A stretch of 64,000 nucleotides of DNA from assembly GCF_030817535.1 (NCBI RefSeq), contig NZ_JAUSZL010000002.1, forward strand, positions 2,046,001 through 2,110,000. Reading direction: 5' to 3'. Shown in pieces: positions 1 through 8,586 of this stretch. A program made the translations under genes and the position numbers. The notes under the pieces are model-generated. The model had not been told where the DNA came from. It did not search any database and was given only the letters and a program-made list of their open reading frames with translations. The stretch's first letter is position 1, and the number at the start of each line of letters is the position of its first letter. Source of the DNA: Streptomyces sp. V3I8. Its GTDB lineage: Bacteria > Actinomycetota > Actinomycetes > Streptomycetales > Streptomycetaceae.

Positions 1-966
1 GCGTGCGACCTGGCCGTCGCGGTCAGCGGCACGGCTGCCGGCACCCACGTCATCGCCCGCCGGTTGCTGTGGAAGATCCCGCGCAGGATCGCCGGTGTAC
101 TCAACTTCAAGATGCTGATGCTGACCCGTTTGGGTGAAGCGTTGTTCCGTTACGTCCGGCTGCGGGGGTTCGAACGTTTCCTGCACGGACCGGGTGACGG
201 ACTGCGCCGCGCGCTGCTCAACTCGCTCGGCTCGGTCTCGATGCGCCAGTTCCGCCTGCGACAGCTGAAGCTGGTCCCGTCCGGCCGGATGGAGCACATC
301 ATCACCACAGCCGTCGGACTGGCCACCGAAGGCTTCTTCGAGAACGTCACCGACGGCAGCATCACCGTGCATCCGGACACCACCATCACCCGCCTCGCCG
401 CAGGCCCGACCGGACCGCTCGCACACCTGGCCGACGGCACCGTACTCCCCGCCGACCTGATCGTCTGCGCCACCGGTTTCCGCCAGGACCTGCCCTTCCT
501 CGACAAGGACACCCGGCAAGGACTGACGGACACACACGGCAACTTCATGCTCTACCGCCAGATCCGCCCCCTCGACGCCCCCGGACTCTATTTCAACGGC
601 TACAACTCCTCGTTCATGAGCCCGCTGAACGCCGAGATCGCAGCACTGTGGATCGCCGCCGACCTGGCAGGCGCCGTACCGCTGCCCGAGCCGGCCGAGA
701 TGCGCCGGACGGTCGTCGACCAACTGGCCTTCATGGACACCGCCACGAACCGCCACCACTGCCGGGGCGCGAAGATCATCCCCTTCTCGATGCACAACGT
801 CGACGAGATGCTGGAAGACCTCGACGCGCAGATACCCGCACGGATACGGGCCACCCACTGGATCAAACCCGTCGATCCCTCGGCCTACCGCAGCGTCACC
901 CCGACCCTGCTCGCCCGGCTGACCACCCCGCCCACCACCGAACCGCAACCGGACACAGCCGCCTGA
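1..966 (+). CDS. Flavin-containing monooxygenase, C-terminal part (5' end outside window)
   Basis: The frame is open from base 1, so the N-terminal FAD-binding half lies upstream of the window. The first visible residues (ACDLAVAVSG) are what normally follows the NADPH-site glycine motif in FMO/Baeyer-Villiger type enzymes. Further on, VCATGFRQDLPFL matches the conserved ATGY-type motif of this family. The enzyme would use NADPH and FAD to oxygenate a small nucleophilic or ketone substrate in the cytosol; the substrate cannot be told from sequence. It ends 130 bp before a sigma factor gene with its own ribosome site and is probably not in that operon. Confidence 0.85.
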   Translation, partial: ACDLAVAVSGTAAGTHVIARRLLWKIPRRIAGVLNFKMLMLTRLGEALFRYVRLRGFERFLHGPGDGLRRALLNSLGSVSMRQFRLRQLKLVPSGRMEHIITTAVGLATEGFFENVTDGSITVHPDTTITRLAAGPTGPLAHLADGTVLPADLIVCATGFRQDLPFLDKDTRQGLTDTHGNFMLYRQIRPLDAPGLYFNGYNSSFMSPLNAEIAALWIAADLAGAVPLPEPAEMRRTVVDQLAFMDTATNRHHCRGAKIIPFSMHNVDEMLEDLDAQIPARIRATHWIKPVDPSAYRSVTPTLLARLTTPPTTEPQPDTAA

Positions 967-1098
967 CACCAGGAAGAACCCACGGCTGTCCGGCTCCCCG
1001 GTTCACGCCCCGCTCCCACGAGAGCGCGGAAAAGGATTCCGCGGTGAGGCAACGGTCTCGGCCTCCCATGGCCTCTTCCGACCATCTAGGAGGTGCTC

Positions 1099-1641
1099 AT
1101 GGGGGTTCGAAAACAGGCCGAGGACAGAGAGTTCCAGGCCTTCGTCGTCGGCCGCTGGCCGCGACTGATGCGCACGGCATTCCTGCTCACGGGGGAGCAG
1201 CACGCCGCGGAGGATCTGGTCCAGTCGACACTGGAACAGGTCTATGTGGCCTGGCACAGGGTCGCCTCGGCCAACGCCCCGGAGGCGTATGTACGACGAG
1301 TGATGATCAACGCGCATGCCCGCAGGTACCGCAGGAAACTGCGGGAGTTCCTGGCGCCCAGGAGCGAGGACGCGGGCCTGGCACACGAGGTGGCCGACAC
1401 CGGTGACCGGATCGCCCAGGCCGACGACCGCCACACGCTGCTGGAGGCACTGGCCAAACTGCCGGCACGGCAGCGGGAAGCAGTGGTCCTGCGCTACTGG
1501 GAGGACCTCACCGAGGTACAGACGGCCGAGGCGATGGGCTGTTCGGTCGGCACGGTGAAGAGCAACGCGGCCAAGGGGATCGCGAAGCTGCGCGCCCTGT
1601 CGGGACTGGCGGAGACAGTGACGCAGGGAGGACGAACGTGA
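1099..1641 (+). CDS. SigE-family ECF RNA polymerase sigma factor
   Basis: A 180-residue protein with the two ECF domains and nothing else. Region 2 is at about residues 12-80 (FLLTGEQHAAEDLVQ, then YVRRVMINAHAR). Region 4 is at about 120-168 (LPARQREAVVLRYWEDLTEVQTAEAMGCSVGTVKS), an HTH for the -35 element. Start choice: AGGAGGT at 1088-1094 lies 4 bp before the ATG at 1099; an in-frame GTG at 1093 overlaps that ribosome site and is unlikely. The stop overlaps the start of the next gene by 4 bp, which implies translational coupling with a membrane partner, the usual ECF/anti-sigma layout. Confidence 0.9.
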   Translation: MGVRKQAEDREFQAFVVGRWPRLMRTAFLLTGEQHAAEDLVQSTLEQVYVAWHRVASANAPEAYVRRVMINAHARRYRRKLREFLAPRSEDAGLAHEVADTGDRIAQADDRHTLLEALAKLPARQREAVVLRYWEDLTEVQTAEAMGCSVGTVKSNAAKGIAKLRALSGLAETVTQGGRT

Positions 1642-2456
1642 AAAGCGCGGACCGGGAGACGAGCCCCGACATGACACAGCACGACATCGCACTCCTGCTG
1701 GCCGACGCAGCCGACGAGGTGAAGATCGGCGTAGCCCCCGCCCAGGCGCTGATTCGCGGCGGCCGCCGCCGCAGGGCCCGTCGCTGGGCGGTCGTGGCGA
1801 CCACCACCCTGGTCGTGGCCGGCTCCACGGGGGCTCTGGCCCTGACGGGGCTGTCCGGTGACGGCGACCGGGGGGTGCCGCCGGCGAGCCGGTCGGTCGC
1901 CGGCACGGAGGCACCCGAACCGCACATGCGGACGACCCTGGCGAGTGGCACCGACGCGGGAGTGCCGTGGAGGGTGTACATCGACGTGTGGAAGGCTCCG
2001 GCGGACACGGCGGAGGCACGGGCCGCCCTGGCGGCGATGGCCGAGTTCGGCGAGCACCCGGAGGACGTCTCCACGGCCTCCGAACTGGTGGGCAAGGCCG
2101 CGCACTTCGTGCACCGGGTCACCGGTGAGGAGGCGAGGACCACTCAGATCGCGGACATGGTGCTGCCTGAGGACGACGTCCTGTCCGGCGGCGAGTACGG
2201 GGCCGTCACGCTCCCGCTGCTCCCCGAGAACGACACGGCCCCGCGCCTGGTGGTCGGCCAGGTCGCCGGGACCGCCCGGGAGGTCACCTGCACCTGGAAG
2301 GACGGCACGTCCACCAAGGTCGGCCGTGCGTCCGCGGCCACCGAGGCGAACGCCGCCGTTCCGGTCATCCACAGCCCCGAGCACTCGCCCTACGACTGGT
2401 TCGTCTGCCTGGCGCCGAAGTCCACCGCGTACGAGGGGATCAAGGTGACGAAGTAG
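1638..2456 (+). CDS. Single-pass membrane protein coupled to the ECF sigma factor, possible anti-sigma or sensor
   Basis: A 272-residue protein starting at GTG 1638 inside the sigma gene (GTGA overlap). Residues 1-50 are cytosolic and end in an Arg-rich stop-transfer patch (GGRRRRARR). A membrane segment follows at about 52-72 (WAVVATTTLVVAGSTGALAL), then about 200 extracytoplasmic residues. I see no zinc-binding HxxxCxxC anti-sigma motif, so an anti-sigma role is inferred only from coupling and topology. It resembles the actinobacterial CU044_5270-type layout found next to SigE-like factors. An alternative start is the ATG at 1671, but the overlap favours 1638. It converges on the glycosidase gene with no clear terminator between. 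Confidence 0.75.
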   Translation: MKSADRETSPDMTQHDIALLLADAADEVKIGVAPAQALIRGGRRRRARRWAVVATTTLVVAGSTGALALTGLSGDGDRGVPPASRSVAGTEAPEPHMRTTLASGTDAGVPWRVYIDVWKAPADTAEARAALAAMAEFGEHPEDVSTASELVGKAAHFVHRVTGEEARTTQIADMVLPEDDVLSGGEYGAVTLPLLPENDTAPRLVVGQVAGTAREVTCTWKDGTSTKVGRASAATEANAAVPVIHSPEHSPYDWFVCLAPKSTAYEGIKVTK

Positions 2457-2580
2457 ACGAAGCGGGAGTCCGAGTGCGGGGCTCGGGGGGGCCGCCGGAC
2501 GACGGTTCGCGACGGCGCTCGGACAACAGCCTCCTACAGCCCCCGTCTTGTCGAAGAGTGGTGCCCGGCCGCCCGGTTGA

Positions 2581-4656
2581 TCAGCCGATGGGCTCGGCCA
2601 CGATGAGCTGGAACCTCTCGAAGGACAGCTTCACGGTGTTGTGCTGAGCGGTGGCAGTTCCGAGTGACGTGCCGGTGAACGGGTCGGTCAGGCGGTACCG
2701 CGTGCGGCCCAGACCGCGCAGCTCGACCGTCCCGTCCCACTGGTCGGCGTAGAAGGCGTAGTGGAGGGTCCGCTTCTTGGTCACGACATGTGCCTCGGGC
2801 TTGTCGAAACCGATGTCGTACAGCTCACCGCGGTACTCGCCGGTGGACAGCATGTTCTTCTCGTACAGCGACACCCACTTGCGCCAGAGGACCTCCTTCT
2901 CCGGGGTGAGGTCGGTCGCCTTGTCCGGGGCTCCGGTTCCGGGGAGGGTGAACTTGGTCGACAGGACGGCTCCGACCCCGTAGGAGGACGCGAAGTCGTC
3001 GCCGTCGTCGCTCAGTTCGACGTGGTCGCCGGCGTAGCTGCTGCCCGCGCCCATCAGCGCCTTCATCGACTTGCCCTTGCTGCGGACCTGGTAGGAGGAC
3101 TCCGGGTCCGAGCTGGGGTACTGGTCGACGTAGGGCAGGTTGTGGAAGGCGAAGGCGGTGCCGCAGGGGCAGAGTTCGACGAGGGCGTCGGGGTTCGCCG
3201 CGTGCACGGCTTCGTGGATCGCCTTCCAGAACCGGGCCACGCCCTCGGTGGATTCCTCGGGGCGGGCGTGCCGGTGCTCGGGGTTGTAGCAGGGCGCGAC
3301 GCTGTTGAGGTGCTGGCCGTCGATCTTGAGCCCCTCGTACCCCCAGTCGCCGATGAACCTCTTCGCCTGCTCGACGAAGTAGTCCACGGTCGGCTGGTAG
3401 GCCGGGCAGAGCGTGTAGGCGTCCCACCAGGTGACGTCCTGCTTGTTGCCGTCGCGGTCCAGCAACAGCATGTCGGAGCGGTCCCGGATCAGGTTGCTGT
3501 CGGGGTCCGCCGCGAGCGGGGCCCACCACAGGCGCGGTCGCAGGCCGGCGTCCCGTATCTCCTTGGTGAAGGCCCGCATGTCCGCTTCGCCGCGCGGGAA
3601 CTTCGCCGTGTCGATGTCCCAGTCGCCCTCATTGGTCTGCCAGCCGTCGTCGAGCGCGGCCCAGCGCAGGCCGACCTCGTGCACCTTCGGCAGCGCTGCG
3701 GTGATCTGCTCGGTGGCGAAGTCGCGCTCGTAGCCCCAGGCACACCAGATGGGCTCGAAGGCCGAGGCGGGGGCCTTGGGGGCGCGCTGGCCGATGTCGC
3801 TCATGTAGTCGCGGTACCGCTGGAGCGGCACGAAGTGGTCGCCCGGGAGGGCGGTCAAGAACGTGGTGCTGGTGCTGAGCCGACGGCCCGGCTTCAGGGT
3901 GCGGGCGGTGTCGTCCTGGATGGCGATGCTCGCTCCGGCGGCCGTTTTGCGGACCGGCATGCGCAGGATCGTCGCCACGGGCTCGACGTGTCCGACGGAA
4001 AGGCCCGCGCCCCGGCGCCAGACGGTCGCCAGCGGGGTGCCGCCGCCGTAGTCGGAGGAGTCCATCCCCAGCGAGTTCTCCTGGACGTAGCCGTCCTTCA
4101 CCGGCGTCACCCAGTCGCGGCGGTCCGTGTGCGTGGTGCCGGAGAAGGTGTGGAAGCCGCCGGGAATCTCCAGGAGTTCGTGGGCCGCGTTGCGCCACCC
4201 GGTGACCTTCAGTGCGGTGGAGGACCTGTTGGTGTAGGTCGCCTTCATCACGATCATGCCGGCCAGACGCTCGAAGGAGGTCAGCTCGAGCGTCTTGTGT
4301 ACGCCTTCCTCGGACGTGCCCTCGATCGTCACCCGGACGCCCGCGCCGTGGCGGGTGTGCCGGGTGGTGCGGGTCCGGTGTCCGCGGTAGGCGAACTTCC
4401 CGATGGTCGTATCGCCCACCAGCAGGGCTTCGCCGGCGTCGAAGCGAGTGAGGTCGATGCCCTTCAGCGCCACTCGGCTGCGCAGTTGGTCGTCGAACTC
4501 CAGGGTGATGGAGGTGTCGCCGACTCCGACGAGGTCAGGGTCCGAGTTCGGTGCGGCGGCCGCGGGTGAGGCGCCCATGGCCACGGCGGGGAAGGCGGCC
4601 AGGCCGGCACCCCCCAGCGCCACCTTCAGTACGCTTCGCCGGTTCATGTCCGTCAT
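2581..4656 (-). CDS. Exported GH36-like alpha-galactosidase / alpha-N-acetylgalactosaminidase
   Basis: A 691-residue protein with a twin-arginine signal (NRRSVLKVALGGAGLAAFPAVA, cleavage near PAAAAP, residue 36), so it is folded before secretion. An N-terminal beta-sandwich-like region is followed by a clan GH-D (beta/alpha)8 barrel from about residue 300 (WCAWGYERDF, ALDDGWQ). GLKIDG at 442-447 gives a likely nucleophile D446. SSDPES at 515-520 gives a likely acid/base D517. GH36 includes both alpha-galactosidases and alpha-N-acetylgalactosaminidases. The adjoining amino-sugar operon makes alpha-linked GalN/GalNAc glycans the better guess, but this is inference. Start ATG 4656 has GAGAG 6 bp upstream on the minus strand. 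Its promoter region holds the same phased half-sites as the regulator and catabolic promoters. Confidence 0.8.
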   Translation of the reverse strand: MTDMNRRSVLKVALGGAGLAAFPAVAMGASPAAAAPNSDPDLVGVGDTSITLEFDDQLRSRVALKGIDLTRFDAGEALLVGDTTIGKFAYRGHRTRTTRHTRHGAGVRVTIEGTSEEGVHKTLELTSFERLAGMIVMKATYTNRSSTALKVTGWRNAAHELLEIPGGFHTFSGTTHTDRRDWVTPVKDGYVQENSLGMDSSDYGGGTPLATVWRRGAGLSVGHVEPVATILRMPVRKTAAGASIAIQDDTARTLKPGRRLSTSTTFLTALPGDHFVPLQRYRDYMSDIGQRAPKAPASAFEPIWCAWGYERDFATEQITAALPKVHEVGLRWAALDDGWQTNEGDWDIDTAKFPRGEADMRAFTKEIRDAGLRPRLWWAPLAADPDSNLIRDRSDMLLLDRDGNKQDVTWWDAYTLCPAYQPTVDYFVEQAKRFIGDWGYEGLKIDGQHLNSVAPCYNPEHRHARPEESTEGVARFWKAIHEAVHAANPDALVELCPCGTAFAFHNLPYVDQYPSSDPESSYQVRSKGKSMKALMGAGSSYAGDHVELSDDGDDFASSYGVGAVLSTKFTLPGTGAPDKATDLTPEKEVLWRKWVSLYEKNMLSTGEYRGELYDIGFDKPEAHVVTKKRTLHYAFYADQWDGTVELRGLGRTRYRLTDPFTGTSLGTATAQHNTVKLSFERFQLIVAEPIG

Positions 4657-4714
4657 GTCGAACTCTCTTTCGGTCGTGCGTGCCCGCCTGGGGCAGCCGC
4701 CTCTGGTCCGTCGT

Positions 4715-4762
4715 TGTGGATCGTCGGAGTGGTGGAGCGTCGGAGTGGTGGATCGTCGGAGT
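4715..4762. repeat. Three tandem 16-bp repeats upstream of the exported glycosidase
   Basis: Three head-to-tail copies of a 16-bp unit (consensus GGTGGATCGTCGGAGT) at 4715-4730, 4731-4746 and 4747-4762, with two mismatches in all. They begin about 60 bp from the glycosidase start, in the noncoding region 4657-5117 between divergent genes. They could be regulator-binding iterons or a chance slippage array. No gene is visible in this interval. Confidence 0.75.
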
Positions 4763-4800
4763 CGAGCAGCGTGCTTGCGACGAAGCGACCGTCCGTAGCG

Positions 4801-4817
4801 CTGGTCAACACCTGGTC
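4801..4817. promoter_or_regulatory. Probable GntR operator: CTGGTC direct repeat, 11-bp period
   Basis: CTGGTC occurs at 4801-4806 and again at 4812-4817, exactly one helical turn apart. The reverse-complement half-site (GACCAG/TACCAG) recurs with the same 11-bp period in the catabolic promoter at 5961-5977, and a related GGTATG pair lies at the start of the GntR gene. The half-site resembles half of the DasR-family dre element, but the arrangement is direct rather than inverted. Confidence 0.5.
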
Positions 4818-5101
4818 TGCTACCGGTTTTCGCGGTGGGTCGGTTGAGGTCGGGGGGACATGTGCCGTCCGAACGGGCACCCCGGTGCGAGGTCGCCTCC
4901 GGCGGCAGTGCGCAGCCATCCTCGGTGAGCTGCGACAACGTTGCCTCGATCACCGGAGGGTGCCCGGGGCGCGGCGAAACGGAGGGTCGCTCAGGGGCGA
5001 CTTCCTCATCATCGGGTGGCCTGCGTCGAGAACGTAAGTGGTATTCGAGTGGCATGTCAACGGGTGGGCCGCTTGGCCGAGGGTTCGCGCCGTCGACCGG
5101 A

Positions 5102-5120
5102 TTGGTATGTTTCTGGTATG
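5102..5120. promoter_or_regulatory. Probable autoregulatory operator over the GntR start codon
   Basis: TTGGTATG and TCTGGTATG place GGTATG at 5104-5109 and 5115-5120, 11 bp apart, with the second copy ending in the ATG start codon. The 10-mer TTCTGGTATG at 5111-5120 reappears as its exact reverse complement at 5970-5979 in front of the catabolic operon. Binding here would block the regulator's own expression. Confidence 0.5.
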
Positions 5121-5906
5121 ACGGATGCGAGAACGCCGATGCCCAGAGGCCTGTTCGGGGACGACGTCCTCCCGTTGTACGAGCGCACAGCCGCGCAGTT
5201 GCTCGACGACCTGCGCGCCGCCGCCGCCCGCCCCGGTGACCGGCTGCCCTCCGAACGGGTTCTGGTCGACCGGTACGCCGTATCGCGTGTGACGCTGCGA
5301 GCGGCCCTCGCGCAATTGCAGTCGCGGGGCATCGTGCGGCCGTCGTCGTCGCGCGGGTGGTTCGTCGCCGAACTCGGTCTGCTCCCCGAGGCGACCATGA
5401 CGTCCGCCTCGGCGGCCCCGCAGGTCCAGGGGTTCGCCGATTACGCCCAGGCCAACGGCTTGACGACGGCCGGCAAGGTGCTCTCCGCCACCGTCCGCCC
5501 GGCCACGGTGCACGAGGCCGAGCAGCTCCGGATCGCTCCGGGCGCCGACCTCTTCGACCTCCACCGGCTGCGCTTCCTGGACGGTCTGCTGGTCGTGCTC
5601 GAGCACAACCGGCTTCCCCTGGCGGCCTGCCCGGCCCTGGCCGACACCGACTTCAGCACGGCCTCGCTCTACGCCACCCTGCGCGCCGCAGACCCGCCGC
5701 AGCTGCCCCGCGTCGCCGACTATTCGGTCGAGGCCCGCCACCCGACGCCACGGGAGATCGAGCTGTTCGAGATCGAGGAGACCATGCCGATGCTGGTCGC
5801 GACCCAGCTGACGTCGAACCAGGAATCACGCCCGATCGAACTGACCGTCCAGGTCTACCGGGGGGACCGCTACCGGTTCCGGGCCTCCATCACCAACCCG
5901 GCTTAG
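5118..5906 (+). CDS. GntR-family regulator with UTRA ligand domain (HutC/DasR type)
   Basis: A 262-residue cytosolic repressor. The N-terminal winged helix is at about residues 10-78 (PLYERTAAQLLDDL, RLPSERVLVDRYAVSRVTLRAAL). A UTRA effector domain follows at about 100-258. DasR-like proteins of this subfamily sense phosphorylated amino sugars. It lies between the exported glycosidase and the catabolic operon, and repeated half-sites occur in all three promoters, so it is the likely local regulator; the inducer would be a GalN/GalNAc or tagatose phosphate. Start ATG 5118 has no strong Shine-Dalgarno, and the operator covers it. An upstream in-frame extension looks non-coding. Confidence 0.85.
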   Translation: MTDARTPMPRGLFGDDVLPLYERTAAQLLDDLRAAAARPGDRLPSERVLVDRYAVSRVTLRAALAQLQSRGIVRPSSSRGWFVAELGLLPEATMTSASAAPQVQGFADYAQANGLTTAGKVLSATVRPATVHEAEQLRIAPGADLFDLHRLRFLDGLLVVLEHNRLPLAACPALADTDFSTASLYATLRAADPPQLPRVADYSVEARHPTPREIELFEIEETMPMLVATQLTSNQESRPIELTVQVYRGDRYRFRASITNPA

Positions 5907-5960
5907 ACGTTCACCAACCGATCTTGGACGATCGCCCCGGATCGATGACCGACTGTTCAA

Positions 5961-6016
5961 GACCAGATGCATACCAGAATAAGACTGTTGACGAGCCCAA
6001 ACAAGACCAGTACTGT
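5961..6016 (+). promoter_or_regulatory. Promoter of the amino-sugar operon with three phased half-sites
   Basis: TTGACG at 5988-5993 and TACTGT at 6011-6016, separated by 17 bp, make a good sigma-70 type promoter, about 65 bp before the first gene. Half-sites ACCAG occur at 5962, 5973 and 6006, so the spacings are 11 and 33 bp and all lie on one helical face. The last abuts the -10 element, which is a classic repressor position. Confidence 0.6.
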
Positions 6017-6081
6017 CCGAAATGAGCCGCAGGCCATGACGGCACATTGGCTTGAGATGCGCGTTGAGTGAGGGGTTGGCG

Positions 6082-7377
6082 ATGCAGAGCCCATTGAGCG
6101 AGGTGGTCCGGCGCCAGAAGGCCGGACAGCCGCAGGGCATCACCTCGGTGTGTTCGGCTCATCCGCTGGTCATCGAGGCAGCCGTGGTGCAGGCACGGGA
6201 GACCGGCGGTCATGTACTGGTGGAGGCGACCTCGAACCAGGTCGATCAGTACGGCGGTTACACGGGCATGCGGCCCGCGGACTTCCGCGACCTCGTGTAC
6301 GGCATCGCCGCCGAAAGTGGTCTGCCACTGGACCGTGTGATCCTCGGCGGCGACCACCTCGGACCGAACCGGTGGCGGTCCCTGACGCCCGACGAGGCGA
6401 TGGAGCGGGCCGACGCCCTGGTCGCCGCCTACGTGGCGGCGGACTTCACCAAGATCCACCTGGACTGCAGCTTCGCGTGTGCCGGTGACCCCGCACCGCT
6501 GACCGACGACGTGGTCGCCGAACGCGCCGCGCGGCTGATCCGGGTGGCCGAGGAGACGGCCGGCCCCGAGCGGGCAGAGCGGATCCGGTACGTGATCGGT
6601 ACCGAGGTGCCCACGCCCGGCGGCGCGCACGAGACGCTCGACGCTCTCGTCCCGACCACGCCCGAGGCAGCGCGCACCACTCTGGAGCAGCACCGCAAGG
6701 CGTTCGTCCGACACGGCATCGACGAGGTCTGGCCACGTGTCATGGCCCTCGTCGTCCAGCCGGCCGTGGAATTCGACCACCTTCAGGTCGTCGACTACCG
6801 GCGGGAGCTGACCGAGGAACTGCGCAAGGTCCTCGACGACGAGCCCACCATGGTCTACGAGGCCCACTCGACCGACTACCAGACCGCAGAGGCGCTCGCC
6901 GCGCTGGTCGAGGACCACTGGGCGGTCCTCAAGGTGGGCCCCGGGCTGACCTTCGCCCTGCGCGAGGCGCTGTTCGCCCTCGCCGCGATCGAGAATGAGC
7001 TGGTGCCGGCCGCCGAGCGGTCAGGGCTTGCCGAGGTCGTCGAGCAGCGGATGCTCGCCGAACCGGCCACATGGGAGGGCTACTACCAGGGCGGCGCCGC
7101 CGAGCAGCGCCTCGCGCGCCGCTACAGCTACAGCGACCGGATGCGCTACTACTGGCCCGACCCCGAGATCGAAAAGGCCCAGGCCCGGCTGCTGGACAAC
7201 CTCTCGGCCGTGGACATCCCCCTGCCGCTGCTCAGCGCACATCTTCCGCTCCAGTACGCCCGTGTCCGCCACGGCGAGCTCGCCGCCCGGCCGCGCGACC
7301 TGGCCGTGGACCACGTCCGCGATGTTCTGCGCGACTACGACCGCGCCTCCCACCCGAACCAGAAGGAGCACGTATGA
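6082..7377 (+). CDS. GatZ/KbaZ-family protein (tagatose-bisphosphate aldolase partner or tagatose-6-phosphate 4-epimerase)
   Basis: A 431-residue protein of the GatZ/KbaZ family, recognisable from its N-terminus (GITSVCSAHPLVIEAA, LVEATSNQVDQYGGYTGM) and GGDHLGPNRW. In enteric bacteria these proteins stabilise the catalytic class II aldolase KbaY/GatY. A homologue in Agrobacterium has been reported as D-tagatose-6-phosphate 4-epimerase. Either role fits here: a class II aldolase is encoded at 10623, but I see no tagatose-6-phosphate kinase, which an epimerase route would not need. Start ATG 6082 has GAGGGG 6 bp upstream; an in-frame ATG-like start at 6052 lacks this. Its stop overlaps the next start (ATGA). 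Confidence 0.85.
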   Translation: MQSPLSEVVRRQKAGQPQGITSVCSAHPLVIEAAVVQARETGGHVLVEATSNQVDQYGGYTGMRPADFRDLVYGIAAESGLPLDRVILGGDHLGPNRWRSLTPDEAMERADALVAAYVAADFTKIHLDCSFACAGDPAPLTDDVVAERAARLIRVAEETAGPERAERIRYVIGTEVPTPGGAHETLDALVPTTPEAARTTLEQHRKAFVRHGIDEVWPRVMALVVQPAVEFDHLQVVDYRRELTEELRKVLDDEPTMVYEAHSTDYQTAEALAALVEDHWAVLKVGPGLTFALREALFALAAIENELVPAAERSGLAEVVEQRMLAEPATWEGYYQGGAAEQRLARRYSYSDRMRYYWPDPEIEKAQARLLDNLSAVDIPLPLLSAHLPLQYARVRHGELAARPRDLAVDHVRDVLRDYDRASHPNQKEHV

Positions 7378-8537
7378 CCACGCCCTCCGGCACGCTGTCC
7401 TCGGACGACGGCGCTGCCCACACCGTCCGCGAGATCGCCCAGCAGCCCGCGCTGTGGCGCGAGGTCGACAAGACCGTCGCGGCCTCCCGGGACTCGCTGG
7501 ACGCCTTCCTGCGTCCGCTCGTCGCCCGCGGCGACCTGCGCGTGGTACTCACCGGCGCCGGCACCTCCGCTTTCGCCGGCCAGGTGCTCCGGCCCGCCCT
7601 GGCCCGGCGGCTGGGACGGCGCGTCGACGCGGTCCCCACCACGGACCTCGTCGCCGACCCCCGCGGTTGTCTCGCCGAGGACGTGCCCACGCTGCTGGTC
7701 TCCTTCGCGCGGTCGGGTGACAGCCCCGAGTCCGTGGCCGCCACCGTTCTGGCCGACCAGGTTCTCTCCGAGGTGCACCACCTCGTGATCACCTGCAACG
7801 AGCAGGGCCGCCTGGCGCGCGAACACGCGGAGCTGCCGAAGTCACACGTGCTGCTGATGCCGCCCGGGTCCAACGACCGCGGCTTCGCCATGACGTCGAG
7901 CTTTACGTGCATGACGCTCGCGGCGCTGCTCGTCCTGGGCGGCAGCGCCTACGACGGCGTCGCCGAACGCCTGGCCCGGGCAGCCGAGTCGATCACCGGG
8001 AGCAGCGCTGTCGACCGCACCGTCGGCGCCCTCCTGGAGAGCGCGCCCGAGCGGATCGTCTTCCTCGGCAGCGGCCCGCTCAAGGGCCTCGCCGAGGAGT
8101 CGGCGCTGAAGGTGCTCGAGCTCACCGGTGGGACGCTCATGGCCGTCGCGGAGTCCGCGCTGGGATTCCGGCACGGTCCCAAGGCGGTGCTCAACGATCG
8201 TTCGGTCGTGGTGGTGTACATGTCGAACGACCCGTACACCCGCAAGTACGACCAGGACATCCATGCGGAGCTGCGCGCACATCTGCCCGCCGGCAGCATC
8301 GTCACGGTCTCCGCGGACTCCGGCGCGGGAACGGGGGGCACAGGCGCCGACGTCTGGCCGCTGCCGGGCCTCGACGGCGTCGAGGATGTCGCCCTGGCGC
8401 TGTCCGCCGTGGTGTACGCCCAGCTCATCGCTCTGCGCGCCTCCCTGGCCCGGGGTCTGCGGCCCGACAACCCGTTCCCCTCGGGTGAGATCAACCGCGT
8501 GGTGCAGGGCGTGACCCTGCACTCCTTGCACCACTGA
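7374..8537 (+). CDS. agaS: AgaS-type SIS-domain amino-sugar-phosphate isomerase/deaminase
   Basis: A 387-residue protein with two sugar isomerase (SIS) domains. The first has VLTGAGTSAFAGQ and LLVSFARSGDSPES near residues 58-120, the phosphosugar-binding loops. The second has IVFLGSGPLKGLAEESALKVLEL and FRHGPKAVL. This matches AgaS, proposed to convert galactosamine-6-phosphate to tagatose-6-phosphate plus ammonia, rather than GlmS, since no glutaminase domain is present. It overlaps the preceding gene by 4 bp with AAGGAG 5 bp upstream, so the two are co-translated. Symbol given by family and context. Confidence 0.8.
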   Translation: MTTPSGTLSSDDGAAHTVREIAQQPALWREVDKTVAASRDSLDAFLRPLVARGDLRVVLTGAGTSAFAGQVLRPALARRLGRRVDAVPTTDLVADPRGCLAEDVPTLLVSFARSGDSPESVAATVLADQVLSEVHHLVITCNEQGRLAREHAELPKSHVLLMPPGSNDRGFAMTSSFTCMTLAALLVLGGSAYDGVAERLARAAESITGSSAVDRTVGALLESAPERIVFLGSGPLKGLAEESALKVLELTGGTLMAVAESALGFRHGPKAVLNDRSVVVVYMSNDPYTRKYDQDIHAELRAHLPAGSIVTVSADSGAGTGGTGADVWPLPGLDGVEDVALALSAVVYAQLIALRASLARGLRPDNPFPSGEINRVVQGVTLHSLHH

Positions 8538-8586
8538 TCAAAGGCATCAACGGCGCGGATCGAGGGCGCCGGACGGAGGTACAACG

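Noticed and set aside
2761..4569. 602-codon open frame on the plus strand opposite the glycosidase gene
   Set aside because: Composition is that of the antisense of a GC-rich gene; no family motif and no ribosome site. The minus-strand gene has a Tat signal and catalytic residues.
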